From positions 131,280 through 192,603 of the forward strand of contig QIBA01000034.1 in the NCBI GenBank assembly GCA_003225175.1: DNA of 61,324 nucleotides. The letters run 5' to 3'. The translations under genes were made by a program, and so were the position numbers. Below, in pieces: positions 25,900 to 35,599 of this stretch; position 1 is the first letter of the stretch, and each line of letters begins with the position of its first letter. This stretch comes from Acidobacteriota bacterium (GTDB taxonomy: Bacteria > Acidobacteriota > Terriglobia > Terriglobales > Acidobacteriaceae). Below the pieces are notes generated by a model. That model made no database searches. It was not told where the DNA came from and saw only the letters and a list, made by a program, of their open reading frames with translations.

Positions 25900-27366
25900 G
25901 TGGTCCTGTCGGGCGGGGGTGCCCGTGGCGCGTATGAAGCCGGCGTGCTGCTAGCTCTACAGGATGCGCGCCTTCCCACTCACATTCTCACATCCACTTC
26001 GATTGGAGCGATCAACGCAGCTTCCTATGCCGGACACGGCCGCGGGTACCTGGGAAACGCAGAGCCGCTGGTCGAAGGATGGCTGCAACTCACCCCCGCT
26101 ACTGTGGGCATCGATTGGTCGCGATACATCATCGTTCTCGCCGGACTCATCGCGGCTACGGCCGGATTCGGGAACGCCGCAGGTGTTCTGCTGCATGGCC
26201 TTGGCATTTTCTTTCATCAAGACAATCCTCTGCTAACGTGGCTGCTGCTCGGAGTGGCGGGCAGCATTGTCCTTTTCTCCTATACAGAGTTCTCCTACCT
26301 CTTTTATGTGTTGCTTCACCCCATGCGCGGCCAACGTTGGGCGCCAAACAAGAAGAAGCTCACCTGGTCGCTGATAGCAAACACGGTTGTGCTGGGGTTC
26401 ATATGCTGGCTGCTGGTCTCGACCCACGTGGAGTTCAGGGCTGCGTCGGTTTTTTGGCTTACACCTCGGAACGATCTGTGGTTGGGAGTTGCCTTGCTGG
26501 TGGGCGCGCTCTCGTGGTCGATACTGCGGAATCGCGTGAGCCGCCTGAGTCAAAAGATTTTGCGCTCGCCGCTCGATTCAGGTTTGTTTCAAAATTACGA
26601 GCGTTCCCGCTTCTTGCGCGACCGGATTCATCTGCGCCGGCTTCGTCGCTCTCCAATGCGTGTGGTAATGACCGCTGCCGAGCTCTACACCGGACGCGAA
26701 AAGTTCTTCGCTAACAAGAAGGTTGAAGAATTACAGAATGATCCCGGCGCGGACGCTGAGTTCGTTCGGACTCACTTTGAGTATGCGCACGACATGATGA
26801 AGGCAGTAATTGCGTCGTCGGCATTTCCGATGGCCTATGAGCCGGTGAAGATGCATGGTGGACTCTGGTCCGATGGAGGACTGGTGGCCAAACAACCCAT
26901 CATCCCAGCAATACGACTCGGGGCAGACGTGTTATTCCTGATCGCCGTTGAAGCCGAGAAAGAAGTAGTCCCGAAGATCAGAACCTTTCTGGATGTCGGC
27001 ATGCGCGCATTCGACATTCTGATGTCGCGGAATGTGAAATCCGATTTGCGGGTGCTGGAGAGTGTGAATCAGATTTGCGAGACCTACGCGGCCAGAGTGG
27101 GCACGCGTCCGGAGCAGCTAGTCTTGGAAATCGGAGAGCATTCTTACCGCTATCTCAAAGCGTTTAAAATTCGGCCGGCTATGCCCTTGGCGGCGACGTT
27201 GCTCGACTTCGACGGCAGAATTGTTCGTCCTGCCGTAGAGCAAGGCTATCGGGATGGCGTAGCCGCTGTGAGAGCCTTCATCGACTACATCGCTGAAGCT
27301 CCTGCGAGCGGCCCAAAACATTGTCTTCGCCTGAATGCCGAACAGGATGTCGTCGCTTCTACTTGA
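25900..27366 (+). CDS. Patatin-like phospholipase with membrane-spanning insert
   Basis: 488 residues from GTG 25900. Patatin motifs: oxyanion loop LSGGGARGAYEAGVLLAL, nucleophile elbow TSTSIGAINAAS (Ser in S-T-S-I-G; the usual first Gly is Ser), and the Asp of the dyad in GGLWSDGGLVAKQPI. Between elbow and Asp lie about four hydrophobic helices (YIIVLAGLIAATAGFG, LLTWLLLGVAGSIVLFSY, LIANTVVLGFICWLLV, LWLGVALLVGALSW), so the enzyme should be embedded in the inner membrane. Coding-like sequence in frame extends upstream to about 25747 (SLIDLRSQSPNLLEDERKEF, LPQNPGTLWRNFTGRIAVVL) with no ATG/GTG/TTG, so the true start is unclear. Confidence 0.85.
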   Translation: MVLSGGGARGAYEAGVLLALQDARLPTHILTSTSIGAINAASYAGHGRGYLGNAEPLVEGWLQLTPATVGIDWSRYIIVLAGLIAATAGFGNAAGVLLHGLGIFFHQDNPLLTWLLLGVAGSIVLFSYTEFSYLFYVLLHPMRGQRWAPNKKKLTWSLIANTVVLGFICWLLVSTHVEFRAASVFWLTPRNDLWLGVALLVGALSWSILRNRVSRLSQKILRSPLDSGLFQNYERSRFLRDRIHLRRLRRSPMRVVMTAAELYTGREKFFANKKVEELQNDPGADAEFVRTHFEYAHDMMKAVIASSAFPMAYEPVKMHGGLWSDGGLVAKQPIIPAIRLGADVLFLIAVEAEKEVVPKIRTFLDVGMRAFDILMSRNVKSDLRVLESVNQICETYAARVGTRPEQLVLEIGEHSYRYLKAFKIRPAMPLAATLLDFDGRIVRPAVEQGYRDGVAAVRAFIDYIAEAPASGPKHCLRLNAEQDVVAST

Positions 27367-27660
27367 CGATCCATCCTTTTGATCACAACCCATGCACCAA
27401 AGCAGCAATTCCGTCCCACATGGTGTGCACGTCGATCCAAACACTATGAACGCCGAGAGTCGCATGAACGCACTTAGCCCAAAAGCGGCCGATGACTCGT
27501 TCCAGAGGATCCGCCCAGCCGTGAGTCATTTCGAAGTGATTCGGCCTTGTGAGCTGCGATGCGAAACAACGCATTTTATAGGACAGCCTTGTTTCAGTGA
27601 TCAAAATATGCGTTCATGTGAGAAAGTACTGGCGACGTTCCAGGAGGAACTCCCACTGCA

Positions 27661-29172
27661 ATGAGGCTTCTTCGCATCCTCGCAATTGTTGCATTGAGCA
27701 CGACATCCTGTCTGGCCGCAAACCTGACCGGTAATTGGCTCGCGGCGACTCCGCTACCGGATGGCACCCAACGCAAAGCTTACTTTGACTTGAAACAGCA
27801 GGACTCCAAGATCACTGGTCATATCCGGGTAACACAGTTCTATTACACCCTTACCGAAAGCACTGGAACTTCCGAATCGTTTACCGTCACGGGAACGCTG
27901 CAGGATGGCAAGACTCTGCGCCGTGTGATCTACGAAGGCAAGCTGGTCGGCGATGAACTGCATATGACTACGCGCCGTCGCCCGGACGCGCCCCTTACGG
28001 AGCTTGTCGCGCACAAAGTCCCTGAGGGCGAAGGAGCGATTCCGGCCCGTATTGAGCCTCCTCCACTTCACAAGGTTCCATATAACAGCTTAGCCAAAAC
28101 TCCGCCGATGGGATGGAACAGTTGGAACAAATTCGCAGGACGCGTTGACGATGCTACCGTGCGCAAGATCGCTGATGCCATGGCTAGCAACGGCATGAAA
28201 GAAGCCGGCTACGTGTACATCAATATCGATGACACGTGGGAGGGCGAGAAGCGCGACGCCAACGGCAATATCACCACAAACAAGAAGTTTCCAGATATGA
28301 AGGCTCTGGCCGATTATGTCCACAGTAAGGGCCTTAAATTGGGAATCTATTCTTCCCCCGGGCCGAACACCTGCGCAGGATATGAAGGCAGCTACGGCCA
28401 TGAGGAACAGGACGCCAAGACGTTCGCCGCCTGGGGCATCGATTACCTGAAATATGACTGGTGCGGTGCGCGAAACATTTATACCGAACAGGAGATGCAG
28501 CCGATTTATCAAAAGATGGGCGATGCCTTGCAGGCTAGTGGGCGGCCCATCGTCTATAGCTTGTGCCAGTACGGACTGAATGAGGTGTGGAAGTGGGGCC
28601 CTGATGTCGGCGGAAATCTGTGGCGCACAACTGGCGACATCCGGGACGCTTGGGACTCAATGACGAAAATCGCTTTCAATCAAGATCAACTGGCACCATT
28701 TGCAGCTCCAGGACACTGGAATGACCCAGACATGCTGGAAATCGGAAATGGCGGCATGACCGAAACCGAGTATCGAACTCACCTGAGCCTCTGGTCGATG
28801 CTTGCCGCACCGCTCATCGCCGGCAATGATCTGCGTGATATGAGTCCTGCGATTCACGAGATCCTCATCAACAAAGAAGTCATCGCTATCGACCAGGATC
28901 GCGACGGAAAACAGGCAACGCGCATTTCCAAATCAGGCGACCAGGAGATCTGGGCTCGTCCTCTAGCCGGCGGCGCCTATGCCGTGGCGCTTTTCAATCG
29001 TGCAAAAGAGGATGCCAAGATGACCATAAAGTGGTCCGACATCGGAATCGCAGGCAAGCCAGCCAAAGCACGGGAGCTTTGGTCGCACTCTGACGTAAAG
29101 ATTAGCGGTTCAGACTATTCAACCACGGTGCCAGGCCATGGCGTGGTGATGTTGCGAACATCACAGAAATAG
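27661..29172 (+). CDS. Secreted alpha-galactosidase, GH27
   Basis: 503 residues. Signal peptide ILAIVALSTTSCLAA, then about 110 residues of a beta-rich N-terminal domain (LTGNWLAATPLPDGT...), then the GH27 barrel beginning KTPPMGWNSWNKFAG. Nucleophile Asp near residue 267 in YLKYDWCG; acid/base Asp near 326 in RTTGDIRDAWDS; also YVYINIDDTWEG and GHWNDPDMLEIG. A beta-sandwich domain closes the protein. It should hydrolyse terminal alpha-galactosides (or alpha-N-acetylgalactosaminides) in the periplasm or outside. GGAGGA lies about 14 nt before the ATG. Confidence 0.93.
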   Translation: MRLLRILAIVALSTTSCLAANLTGNWLAATPLPDGTQRKAYFDLKQQDSKITGHIRVTQFYYTLTESTGTSESFTVTGTLQDGKTLRRVIYEGKLVGDELHMTTRRRPDAPLTELVAHKVPEGEGAIPARIEPPPLHKVPYNSLAKTPPMGWNSWNKFAGRVDDATVRKIADAMASNGMKEAGYVYINIDDTWEGEKRDANGNITTNKKFPDMKALADYVHSKGLKLGIYSSPGPNTCAGYEGSYGHEEQDAKTFAAWGIDYLKYDWCGARNIYTEQEMQPIYQKMGDALQASGRPIVYSLCQYGLNEVWKWGPDVGGNLWRTTGDIRDAWDSMTKIAFNQDQLAPFAAPGHWNDPDMLEIGNGGMTETEYRTHLSLWSMLAAPLIAGNDLRDMSPAIHEILINKEVIAIDQDRDGKQATRISKSGDQEIWARPLAGGAYAVALFNRAKEDAKMTIKWSDIGIAGKPAKARELWSHSDVKISGSDYSTTVPGHGVVMLRTSQK

Positions 29173-29206
29173 CAGTAACAGGCAAGAAAGCGTCTCTAGA
29201 TTCCGA

Positions 29207-29345
29207 TCAAGCTCGCCAGCCGCGCAATCGAGAGACCGAGTGATTGACAGCTTCTTTCAGGCGAGGCTTGGAAAGTAGCTCCTCATGCCCGGTAAACAGC
29301 AAAGCATACAGAAACAATAGAATTTCTTCTTCGGGAAACAGATTC
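29207..29345 (-). CDS. Possible small protein of about 45 residues (weak)
   Basis: Antisense to the leader of lpxB. The translation MNLFPEEEILLFLYALLFTG plus a basic tail has a protein-like amphipathic pattern and GGA 8 nt upstream of the ATG, but no known domain. It may be a chance frame. Confidence 0.2.
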
Positions 29346-29384
29346 ATCACTAATTCCAGTGACATCGCGATTTCAGGCACATCT

Positions 29385-30563
29385 GTGAGCGCCACCACGG
29401 CGCGCCGTGTGCTCATCTCTGCCGGTGAGGCCTCAGGCGAGAACTACGGCGCCATGCTCATCCCGGAGTTGCGGAAGCTTCTGGGAACTGAGACGCAGTT
29501 CTTCGGCGTTGGCGGCGAGAAGATGCGCGCTGCTGGCTGTGAGACGATTATCGATTCCGGAAAGGTTGCGGCCGTTGGCATTACCGAAGTGATGAAGCAT
29601 GTTGCGACGATCTATCGCGAGTTCTTCCGCATGGTCTCCGTTGCACGCTCACGCAAACCGGATGTGGCCGTGCTCATCGACTTTCCGGACTTCAATCTGA
29701 GACTCGCTGAAAAGCTGCATACAATGGGAGTACCCGTCGTCTATTTCGTCTCGCCGCAGCTTTGGGCGTGGAAGCAGCGGCGCATTTGGCGCGTGAAAAA
29801 GTTCGTCGACCGCATGCTGGTGATCTTTCCATTCGAGGAGAGCTACTACCGTGAGCGGCGGGTGGATGCCGAATACGTTGGACATCCGCTGGCAGATTTG
29901 CCACTTCCGCAAATCGCTCGGGAAGAGTTTGCTCGAAGATTTGGGATCGAGGGGGGTAAGAAGTGGATCGCGCTGCTGCCGGGAAGCCGGAAGAAAGAAA
30001 TCCTGCTGAACCTGCCCGTGATGTTGCAAGCCGCAGGCGAGCTAGGACCGGAGTACGAATACCTCGTTCCGGTGGCGAGCACTCTTTCGCGGGACTGGAT
30101 GGCGCAACAGACCGGCGGAGCACGGGTTCATCTTGTTGATGACCCCTGCGCTGCGCTTCTGCACTCTCGAGCCGCCGTCGTTGCTAGCGGTACGGCGACA
30201 GTGGAGGCGGCGCTTATTGGCACACCGTTCATCGTCGTTTATCGCGTGAGCGGCCTGAGCTATGCAATCGGGCGACGTCTCGTGAAGGTCAAGAACTTTG
30301 GCATGGTGAACCTGATCGCCGGACGCGAGATCGTTCCAGAGCTGATTCAGTCGAACTTCAGGCCTGAGAACGTAGTGCGGCAGATTCGGCGACTGCTTGT
30401 CGAGGGCGATCCTCGGGCCGAGATGGTTCGAAATCTCGAAGGCGTGCGTAAGGAGCTGAGAAACGCCGCAGATGCGCGTGGCAAGACCGCCATTGTGCGC
30501 GCGGCCGAGGCAATCGGTAGGACGCTCTTAAACTCGCAACCTGTTAAGCAAAAGGCGACCTGA
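29385..30563 (+). CDS. lpxB: Lipid-A-disaccharide synthase
   Basis: 392 residues from GTG 29385, the normal LpxB size. It joins UDP-2,3-diacylglucosamine and lipid X to form the tetraacyl disaccharide of lipid A at the inner membrane. Family landmarks: RRVLISAGEASGENYGAML at the N-terminus, FFGVGGEKMRAAGCE, DVAVLIDFPDFNLRLAE, VYFVSPQLWAWKQRR, ALLPGSRKKEI, and VVASGTATVEAALIGTPFI...NLIAGREIVPELIQ. The open frame reaches back to 29244 but that stretch lacks similarity; AGG 8 nt before the GTG supports this start. It stands apart from other lipid A genes here. Confidence 0.94.
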   Translation: MSATTARRVLISAGEASGENYGAMLIPELRKLLGTETQFFGVGGEKMRAAGCETIIDSGKVAAVGITEVMKHVATIYREFFRMVSVARSRKPDVAVLIDFPDFNLRLAEKLHTMGVPVVYFVSPQLWAWKQRRIWRVKKFVDRMLVIFPFEESYYRERRVDAEYVGHPLADLPLPQIAREEFARRFGIEGGKKWIALLPGSRKKEILLNLPVMLQAAGELGPEYEYLVPVASTLSRDWMAQQTGGARVHLVDDPCAALLHSRAAVVASGTATVEAALIGTPFIVVYRVSGLSYAIGRRLVKVKNFGMVNLIAGREIVPELIQSNFRPENVVRQIRRLLVEGDPRAEMVRNLEGVRKELRNAADARGKTAIVRAAEAIGRTLLNSQPVKQKAT

Positions 30564-30740
30564 CGCAGATTGGAAGGGCTAAACCGGCGCTTGGCTTAAA
30601 CTATTTATACGCCTCGTTCGTTTAATAAAATAAAGGTAGTCTTTCGTGTGAGACCCCGCCTCGAGGTTTGAAAGGTCGGTATCTGCATCTATCCGGATTC
30701 CCAATCGCATCGTAAGAAGAGTAGCTACTCTGGAGTATCA

Positions 30741-32747
30741 ATGAGTCTGTTTCGACGGACGCTCGCTCCAGCGCGCGTTCCCCCTTGCTTCACTCGGCTG
30801 CTGGTTTTAGGAGCCTGCATTCTGGCAATCAGTGCACCTCTCAGCGCTGCCGAGAGGTCTCGTATTCAGGTCAACGATTACTTAATCGATGCCGACCTGA
30901 CGCCGAAAACCCACCATCTCACCGCAAAAGCAAAAGTCAAATTCACGGCGCTGGATAACATCAGCACTGCCGTCTTCGAGCTGAACAATGCGCTCCGCGT
31001 GACTCGCGTGACCAACGAAGCGGGCAAAACTATGCCGACCGAGCGCGTGACCCAGGACTACACGATTCGCGTTTCTCTGCCCGAAGGTCTGAGCAAAGCC
31101 CAGTCGCAAACGCTCACGTTCGACTACGAAGGCGTGCTCGACAAAGCCGATGACAGCCCGGTCGAGGGACTGAAGCTGGCCTCAATTGGACCAGACACGA
31201 CGTATTTGCTCTATCCCGCACGATGGTTCCCGATGGTTGGATACAACACGAACCGCTTCACGGCAACGATCAACGTTACGGCTCCAGCTTTCTTCTCTGT
31301 AATCGGCAGTTCACCGAAGCTGCCTCCGTCGCGCCCCGCAGCAGGCGGGAACAAGACAGTCACCTTCGTTTGGGATACTCCGAGTTTTCCCGGCACCATC
31401 ATCGCGGGAACTTTTGTCGAGACTTCAGACAGCAACCTGAAGATCTACTTCAAGCCTAACCATAAAGATCTCGCTCGGAGTTACGCGGAGACGGCAGCGA
31501 AGGAATTGGCCTTCTTCTCCAGCATCTATGGCCCGATCTCGACCGCGAACATGAGCATCGTGGAACTTCCCGATGACACTGTCCCCGCCGCCTGGACGCC
31601 ACAGCTTGCAGGGATTACCTCGAAAGCAATCAGCGATAAGGTCAACTATCGCCTGCTGGCAAATACGCTCGCGCACCAGTGGTGGGGAGCGTCAGTCAGC
31701 CCCGCGGCCAAGGACGACTTCTGGATTACCGAAGGCGCCGCTCGGGACAGCGAAGTCCGTTACGTGCAGGACGCAGCCGGCGAAGCCGGCTTCGAAGAGG
31801 CCTGCAAAGATATGGCTGTCGGCGCATTGGCCTATGACAATATTCCCCTTTCGGGAGTTGCTAAACTGGATCCGTTCTCGCCCGAGTTTCAGTCTCTCGT
31901 AACCGACAAAGGGGGCATGATCTTTCACATGCTGCGCTGGCAACTGGGCGATGCCAACTACGACCGCACCATGAAGTCGCTTGCCCAGCAGTATGCGGGT
32001 AAGTCGGTCAGCACAGATCAGTTCCGCGAACTGTCGGAGCAAAATGCCGGCCAGAAACTAGGAGCATTCTTCACGCAGTGGCTCGACGGCACCGGCGCTC
32101 CTGAGTTCAAGAATAAGTACACGACGTATCGCTTGGGGAATAACAAAGGCTTCCGCATCGTCGGACAGATCAATCAGGACCTTGATCTCTTCCGCATGCC
32201 TCTGGAGGTTCGGGTCGATACCGACGGCAAGAGTGAGATGAAGCGTATCGATGTAGTTGGAACCGAGTCTACGTATTCGGTGGAAACTTTCGGTAAGCCC
32301 CGTCGCATTATTCTTGATCCTAATAATTGGGTGCTGAAGAACTCACCGGATCTGCGTGTGCGCGTCGCGATATTGCGCGGGCAGCAACTCGTAGCTCAAG
32401 GAGATCTGGCGGAAGCGCTGAAGGAATATCAGAAGGCGCTAGATGCAAATCACAACAGCTCCCTTGCGCACTATCGCGTTGCCGAGGTCTTCTTTCTCCA
32501 AAAGAATTACCAATCTGCTGCGAACGCCTATCGTGAAGCGTTGAGCGGCGACGGAGAACCAAAATGGACCGAGGTCTGGAGCCACATTCAATTGGGCAAG
32601 ATCTTCGATATCACCGATCAGCGAGAACGCGCCACGAATGAATACCGTCAGGCACTCCAGACGAACGACAACACTCAAGGCGCTCTTGATGAAGCGCGTA
32701 GATATCTGAATCAGCCGTACAAGCGAGAACGTGAGGCTGTTGGATAG
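30741..32747 (+). CDS. Secreted M1-aminopeptidase-like protein with degenerate zinc site and C-terminal TPRs
   Basis: 668 residues. Signal peptide LVLGACILAISAPLSAA; an M1-type N-terminal beta domain (QVNDYLIDADLTPKTHHLTA); a gluzincin-like domain where the expected HExxH is N-T-L-A-H (ANTLAHQWWG, about residues 307-311) followed by WITEGAARDSEV; then a beta domain and about three TPR units (VAQGDLAEALKEYQKALDAN, LAHYRVAEVFFLQKNYQSAA, SHIQLGKIFDITDQRERATN). The first zinc His and catalytic Glu are missing while the second His and downstream Glu remain, so proteolysis is unlikely. It may be a binding or scaffold protein. Confidence 0.85.
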   Translation: MSLFRRTLAPARVPPCFTRLLVLGACILAISAPLSAAERSRIQVNDYLIDADLTPKTHHLTAKAKVKFTALDNISTAVFELNNALRVTRVTNEAGKTMPTERVTQDYTIRVSLPEGLSKAQSQTLTFDYEGVLDKADDSPVEGLKLASIGPDTTYLLYPARWFPMVGYNTNRFTATINVTAPAFFSVIGSSPKLPPSRPAAGGNKTVTFVWDTPSFPGTIIAGTFVETSDSNLKIYFKPNHKDLARSYAETAAKELAFFSSIYGPISTANMSIVELPDDTVPAAWTPQLAGITSKAISDKVNYRLLANTLAHQWWGASVSPAAKDDFWITEGAARDSEVRYVQDAAGEAGFEEACKDMAVGALAYDNIPLSGVAKLDPFSPEFQSLVTDKGGMIFHMLRWQLGDANYDRTMKSLAQQYAGKSVSTDQFRELSEQNAGQKLGAFFTQWLDGTGAPEFKNKYTTYRLGNNKGFRIVGQINQDLDLFRMPLEVRVDTDGKSEMKRIDVVGTESTYSVETFGKPRRIILDPNNWVLKNSPDLRVRVAILRGQQLVAQGDLAEALKEYQKALDANHNSSLAHYRVAEVFFLQKNYQSAANAYREALSGDGEPKWTEVWSHIQLGKIFDITDQRERATNEYRQALQTNDNTQGALDEARRYLNQPYKREREAVG

Positions 32748-32759
32748 TAAGCGCGGCCT

Positions 32760-33806
32760 TTAGTAGCCGTGCTCGCTGGAGCGCAGGCTGACTTTGCCTC
32801 GGAACATGCGGTAGACCATCGCGAAGTATCCAATGGCGATGATCATGCCGACCGACCACCAGATCAGGCCGTAGGTGAGCGAGTAGGAACCTGCAGCAGC
32901 GTTGTGGATCGTGATGTCTTCCGTGCCAGGATTGCTGGATGGCAGCAGCACTGGATACAAGGCAAAAGCAGCGCCTCCAAGCATGCTCGCCAGATATGCA
33001 CATGAGGCAGAAAACGCGCGACGATCATTGCCGGTTCGGCGAGCAGTGAACATCATAATCAAGCTGGCAGCAACAACAACAGGAATGAGAAAGCCGATTG
33101 GATGTTCCAGGTAATTCCTCAGCACGCGTGGCCGGACGATTAGCGTCGCGAGACAACTCGCGATGGTCAGAATGAGAAGCACAGGCCACAGTCTGCGCGC
33201 GGTAGCTTGGCAACGACCAGCGAGATCTCCATCCGTCTTCACGGCGACATAGTTGGTTCCGTGAATTGTGAGCGCCACCAGAGCGACGGCTCCGGTCAAC
33301 ACTGTGTACCAATCGAGCACACCGGGGTTCGCGCTCGGCAGGAAATTCGTCCACAACGGCTCAAAGAAATAATGATCCGCATTAAGCGGCACGCCTCGAA
33401 CTACGTTGCCCAGAGCTGCTCCGAAAAATACTGCGAGGAGAAGACTTCCGATAGCAAACAATCCGTCGAAGAAGTCACGCCAAAGAACATTGTCGAGATG
33501 CATGCGCAACTCGATCCCGATTCCGCGCAGGACTAGTAGCCAGAGCACCATGTTGAGCGGTAAATAGAAGCCGCTGAAGCTTGAGGCATACAGAAGTGGA
33601 AAGGCGAAGAACAGAGTCCCGCCGCCCGCAAGCAGCCAGACCTCATTGCCGTCCCATACTGGTCCGATAGCCTGCAACACCATCCTGCGCTCCTCGTTCG
33701 TGCGCGCCACGAAGAAATGAGCAATACCTGCGCCAAGATCAAATCCGTCAAGCACGACGTACATAGCTAGCATGAACGCGACCAGAAGGAACCAGACCGT
33801 CTCCAT
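32760..33806 (-). CDS. cydB: Cytochrome bd ubiquinol oxidase subunit II
   Basis: 348 residues with eight to nine hydrophobic helices. CydB landmarks: ETVWFLLVAFMLAMYVVLDG at the N-terminus (the conserved Trp and Asp-Gly-Phe-Asp-Leu-Gly stretch), NEVWLLAGGGTLFFAFPLLY and FYLPLNMVLWLLVLRGIGIE. It pairs with CydA to reduce oxygen to water using quinol, with high oxygen affinity. The ATG at 33806 lies 2 bp after the cydA stop, so the two are translationally linked. No small CydX-like frame follows; the next gene ends 13 bp beyond on the other strand. Confidence 0.95.
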   Translation of the reverse strand: METVWFLLVAFMLAMYVVLDGFDLGAGIAHFFVARTNEERRMVLQAIGPVWDGNEVWLLAGGGTLFFAFPLLYASSFSGFYLPLNMVLWLLVLRGIGIELRMHLDNVLWRDFFDGLFAIGSLLLAVFFGAALGNVVRGVPLNADHYFFEPLWTNFLPSANPGVLDWYTVLTGAVALVALTIHGTNYVAVKTDGDLAGRCQATARRLWPVLLILTIASCLATLIVRPRVLRNYLEHPIGFLIPVVVAASLIMMFTARRTGNDRRAFSASCAYLASMLGGAAFALYPVLLPSSNPGTEDITIHNAAAGSYSLTYGLIWWSVGMIIAIGYFAMVYRMFRGKVSLRSSEHGY

Positions 33807-33808
33807 AA

Positions 33809-35170
33809 TTAATCTCCAGCCACGGTGATCGGTTGAGGTTCCACATTGGGATGAATATTTGGACCATGCTCAATTTGACGATGAACGATGAAGAGAAAAA
33901 GGATCGCCAGAAGCGCATACAATCCCATGAATCCGAGCAGTGTGAATAAGCCATTTCCGGCGGAAACATTCGCGGAGTAGCCCACTGCAGTCCGCATGAG
34001 TCCATACACCAACCACGGTTGACGACCGACCTCCGCAGTCAGCCATCCCGCCGTATTTGCAACATAAGGAAATGGCAGGCACAACATGATTATCCACAGC
34101 AGCCAGCGCGTCTCGAAGAGTTTGTTACGCCAGAGAAGAAGAACCGCAAGACTCATTACCGCGATGAAAATTGTTCCCAGTCCAGCCATGATGTGATACG
34201 CGAAGTACAGCAAAGGAATGTTCGTCGGCCAGTCTTCGCGGGGAAAAGCATTTAATCCCTGCACCTGCGCTTCCGTGGTTCCGTACACCAGAAAGCTGAG
34301 AACTTTGTTCACTACAAGAGGATTGTCGATGCGTTGACGTTCAACGTCCGGTTGTCCCATCAGGACCATCGGTGCGCCTTTTTCAGTCTGAAAGAGCCCT
34401 TCCATGGCCGCCGTGGTGATGGGTTGGTGCTTGGCCAGATACCGCCCGTGAAGATCTCCCGTTGGAAAGATCTGCAGAACAGAGCAAATGAACCCGCCAA
34501 TTACTCCGACGCGAAGAAAGATCCGGCCGTACTCCTCGAAGCGACGGTTGAGCAGGTAAAACGCACCCATAGCAGACATAACGAAGGTGCCCGTAATCAC
34601 TGCGCCGCTCATATTGTGCGCGTATTGCAAGAGCGCCCATGGATTCAGAAGCAGACCGGAAAAGCTACTCACCTGGTACGAGCCGTCGGCCAAACGTGTG
34701 TAGGCGACAGGATGTTGCATCCAAGCGTCGGTAACAATGATGAAGAAACCAGATAACCACGAGCCTACGAAAACCATGAACCCAGTCCACCAGTGCGCAA
34801 CCCGACTGAGCCGCTTTTCTCCGAACAGGAAAAGCCCGAGAAATGCTGATTCCAGAAAGAAGGAGAAAACGCCCTCCATCACCAGCGCTTGTCCGATTAC
34901 GCCACCGGTCATGTGGGAAAATCGCGCCCAATTCGTCCCAAACTGGAATTCCATAGGGATTCCGGTGACGACACCTAGAACAAAGTTGATACCGAAGATC
35001 CTCATGCAGAAGCGAGCGGCGTTGTCATATGCAGGGCTTTCGGTGCGCAGAGCAATAGTCTTGAGGATTACGATCAGCGGCGCCAATCCCATGGTCAGTT
35101 GGGGAAAAAGATAATGGAATGTGATCAGAAAGCCGAAGTGAAGGCGATGCACGAAGTACGCGGTGTCCAC
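33809..35170 (-). CDS. cydA: Cytochrome bd ubiquinol oxidase subunit I
   Basis: 453 residues. Landmarks: VHRLHFGFLITFHYLFPQLT (His ligand region of heme b595), GINFVLGVVTGIPMEFQFG with GTNWARFS, MEGVFSFFLESAFLGLFLFG, AHNMSGAVITGTFVMSAMGA, and near the C-terminus NTAGWLTAEVGRQPWLVYGL. The loop between helices 6 and 7 is short (around GLNAFPREDWPTNIP), closer to the CIO/short-Q-loop class than to the E. coli form. The GTG at 35170 is chosen because GGAGG lies 7 nt upstream; the frame is open ten codons further. First gene of cydAB. Confidence 0.94.
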   Translation of the reverse strand: MDTAYFVHRLHFGFLITFHYLFPQLTMGLAPLIVILKTIALRTESPAYDNAARFCMRIFGINFVLGVVTGIPMEFQFGTNWARFSHMTGGVIGQALVMEGVFSFFLESAFLGLFLFGEKRLSRVAHWWTGFMVFVGSWLSGFFIIVTDAWMQHPVAYTRLADGSYQVSSFSGLLLNPWALLQYAHNMSGAVITGTFVMSAMGAFYLLNRRFEEYGRIFLRVGVIGGFICSVLQIFPTGDLHGRYLAKHQPITTAAMEGLFQTEKGAPMVLMGQPDVERQRIDNPLVVNKVLSFLVYGTTEAQVQGLNAFPREDWPTNIPLLYFAYHIMAGLGTIFIAVMSLAVLLLWRNKLFETRWLLWIIMLCLPFPYVANTAGWLTAEVGRQPWLVYGLMRTAVGYSANVSAGNGLFTLLGFMGLYALLAILFLFIVHRQIEHGPNIHPNVEPQPITVAGD

Positions 35171-35599
35171 GACTCTTGCCTCCGCGGCACAAGTGTACAT
35201 GGAACGGCACCCCCGTCCCGGAATCGTAAAGATCCGAGTTGTGCCCAGTTCGCGGCGGCTCTGGCAAGCACGCAGTCGAATGCTGTGAACGATTCAACGC
35301 AGTTGACAATCAATAAGTCGGCAGCCCTCGCTCACGAGCCACACTTAGATCAATTGCCAGCGCGCTCAGGATCGCATCTTCCTGTCCGGATTCGCACAAG
35401 TTTTGTTCGGAAATGAACAAGAAAGTACATTGCAAAAACTTATCCCAGGTAGTTTTCGCAATTGTGAATCTCATGGAACTAGCAGTCATCCGAGGCCGTA
35501 TTGATGAGTGACATTCGAAATGTAAATTGATTGACGGGCTGCTAACCGTCACCGAGGCATGCCGTCAAAGGTACAAACAGCTAACCAGACGGGGTCTGG
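35171..35599. other. Divergent regulatory region of cydAB
   Basis: 429 bp between cydA and a small plus-strand gene. It contains the inverted repeat at 35403-35420 and AT-rich stretches, but no ORF I can support and no clear FNR-type box. Confidence 0.5.
35403..35420. promoter_or_regulatory. Perfect inverted repeat, possible operator
   Basis: TTGTTC-GGAAAT-GAACAA: two 6-bp arms with a 6-bp spacer, 233 bp upstream of the cydA start. Arm symmetry and spacing fit a dimeric regulator site, but no regulator can be named. Confidence 0.4.

Noticed and set aside
27367-27660. Short frames between the patatin and alpha-galactosidase genes
   Set aside because: None has a domain or convincing start; 294 bp appear non-coding.
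35171-35599. FNR/CRP-type box upstream of cydA
   Set aside because: TTGAC and ATCAA pieces occur but not with the proper spacing.
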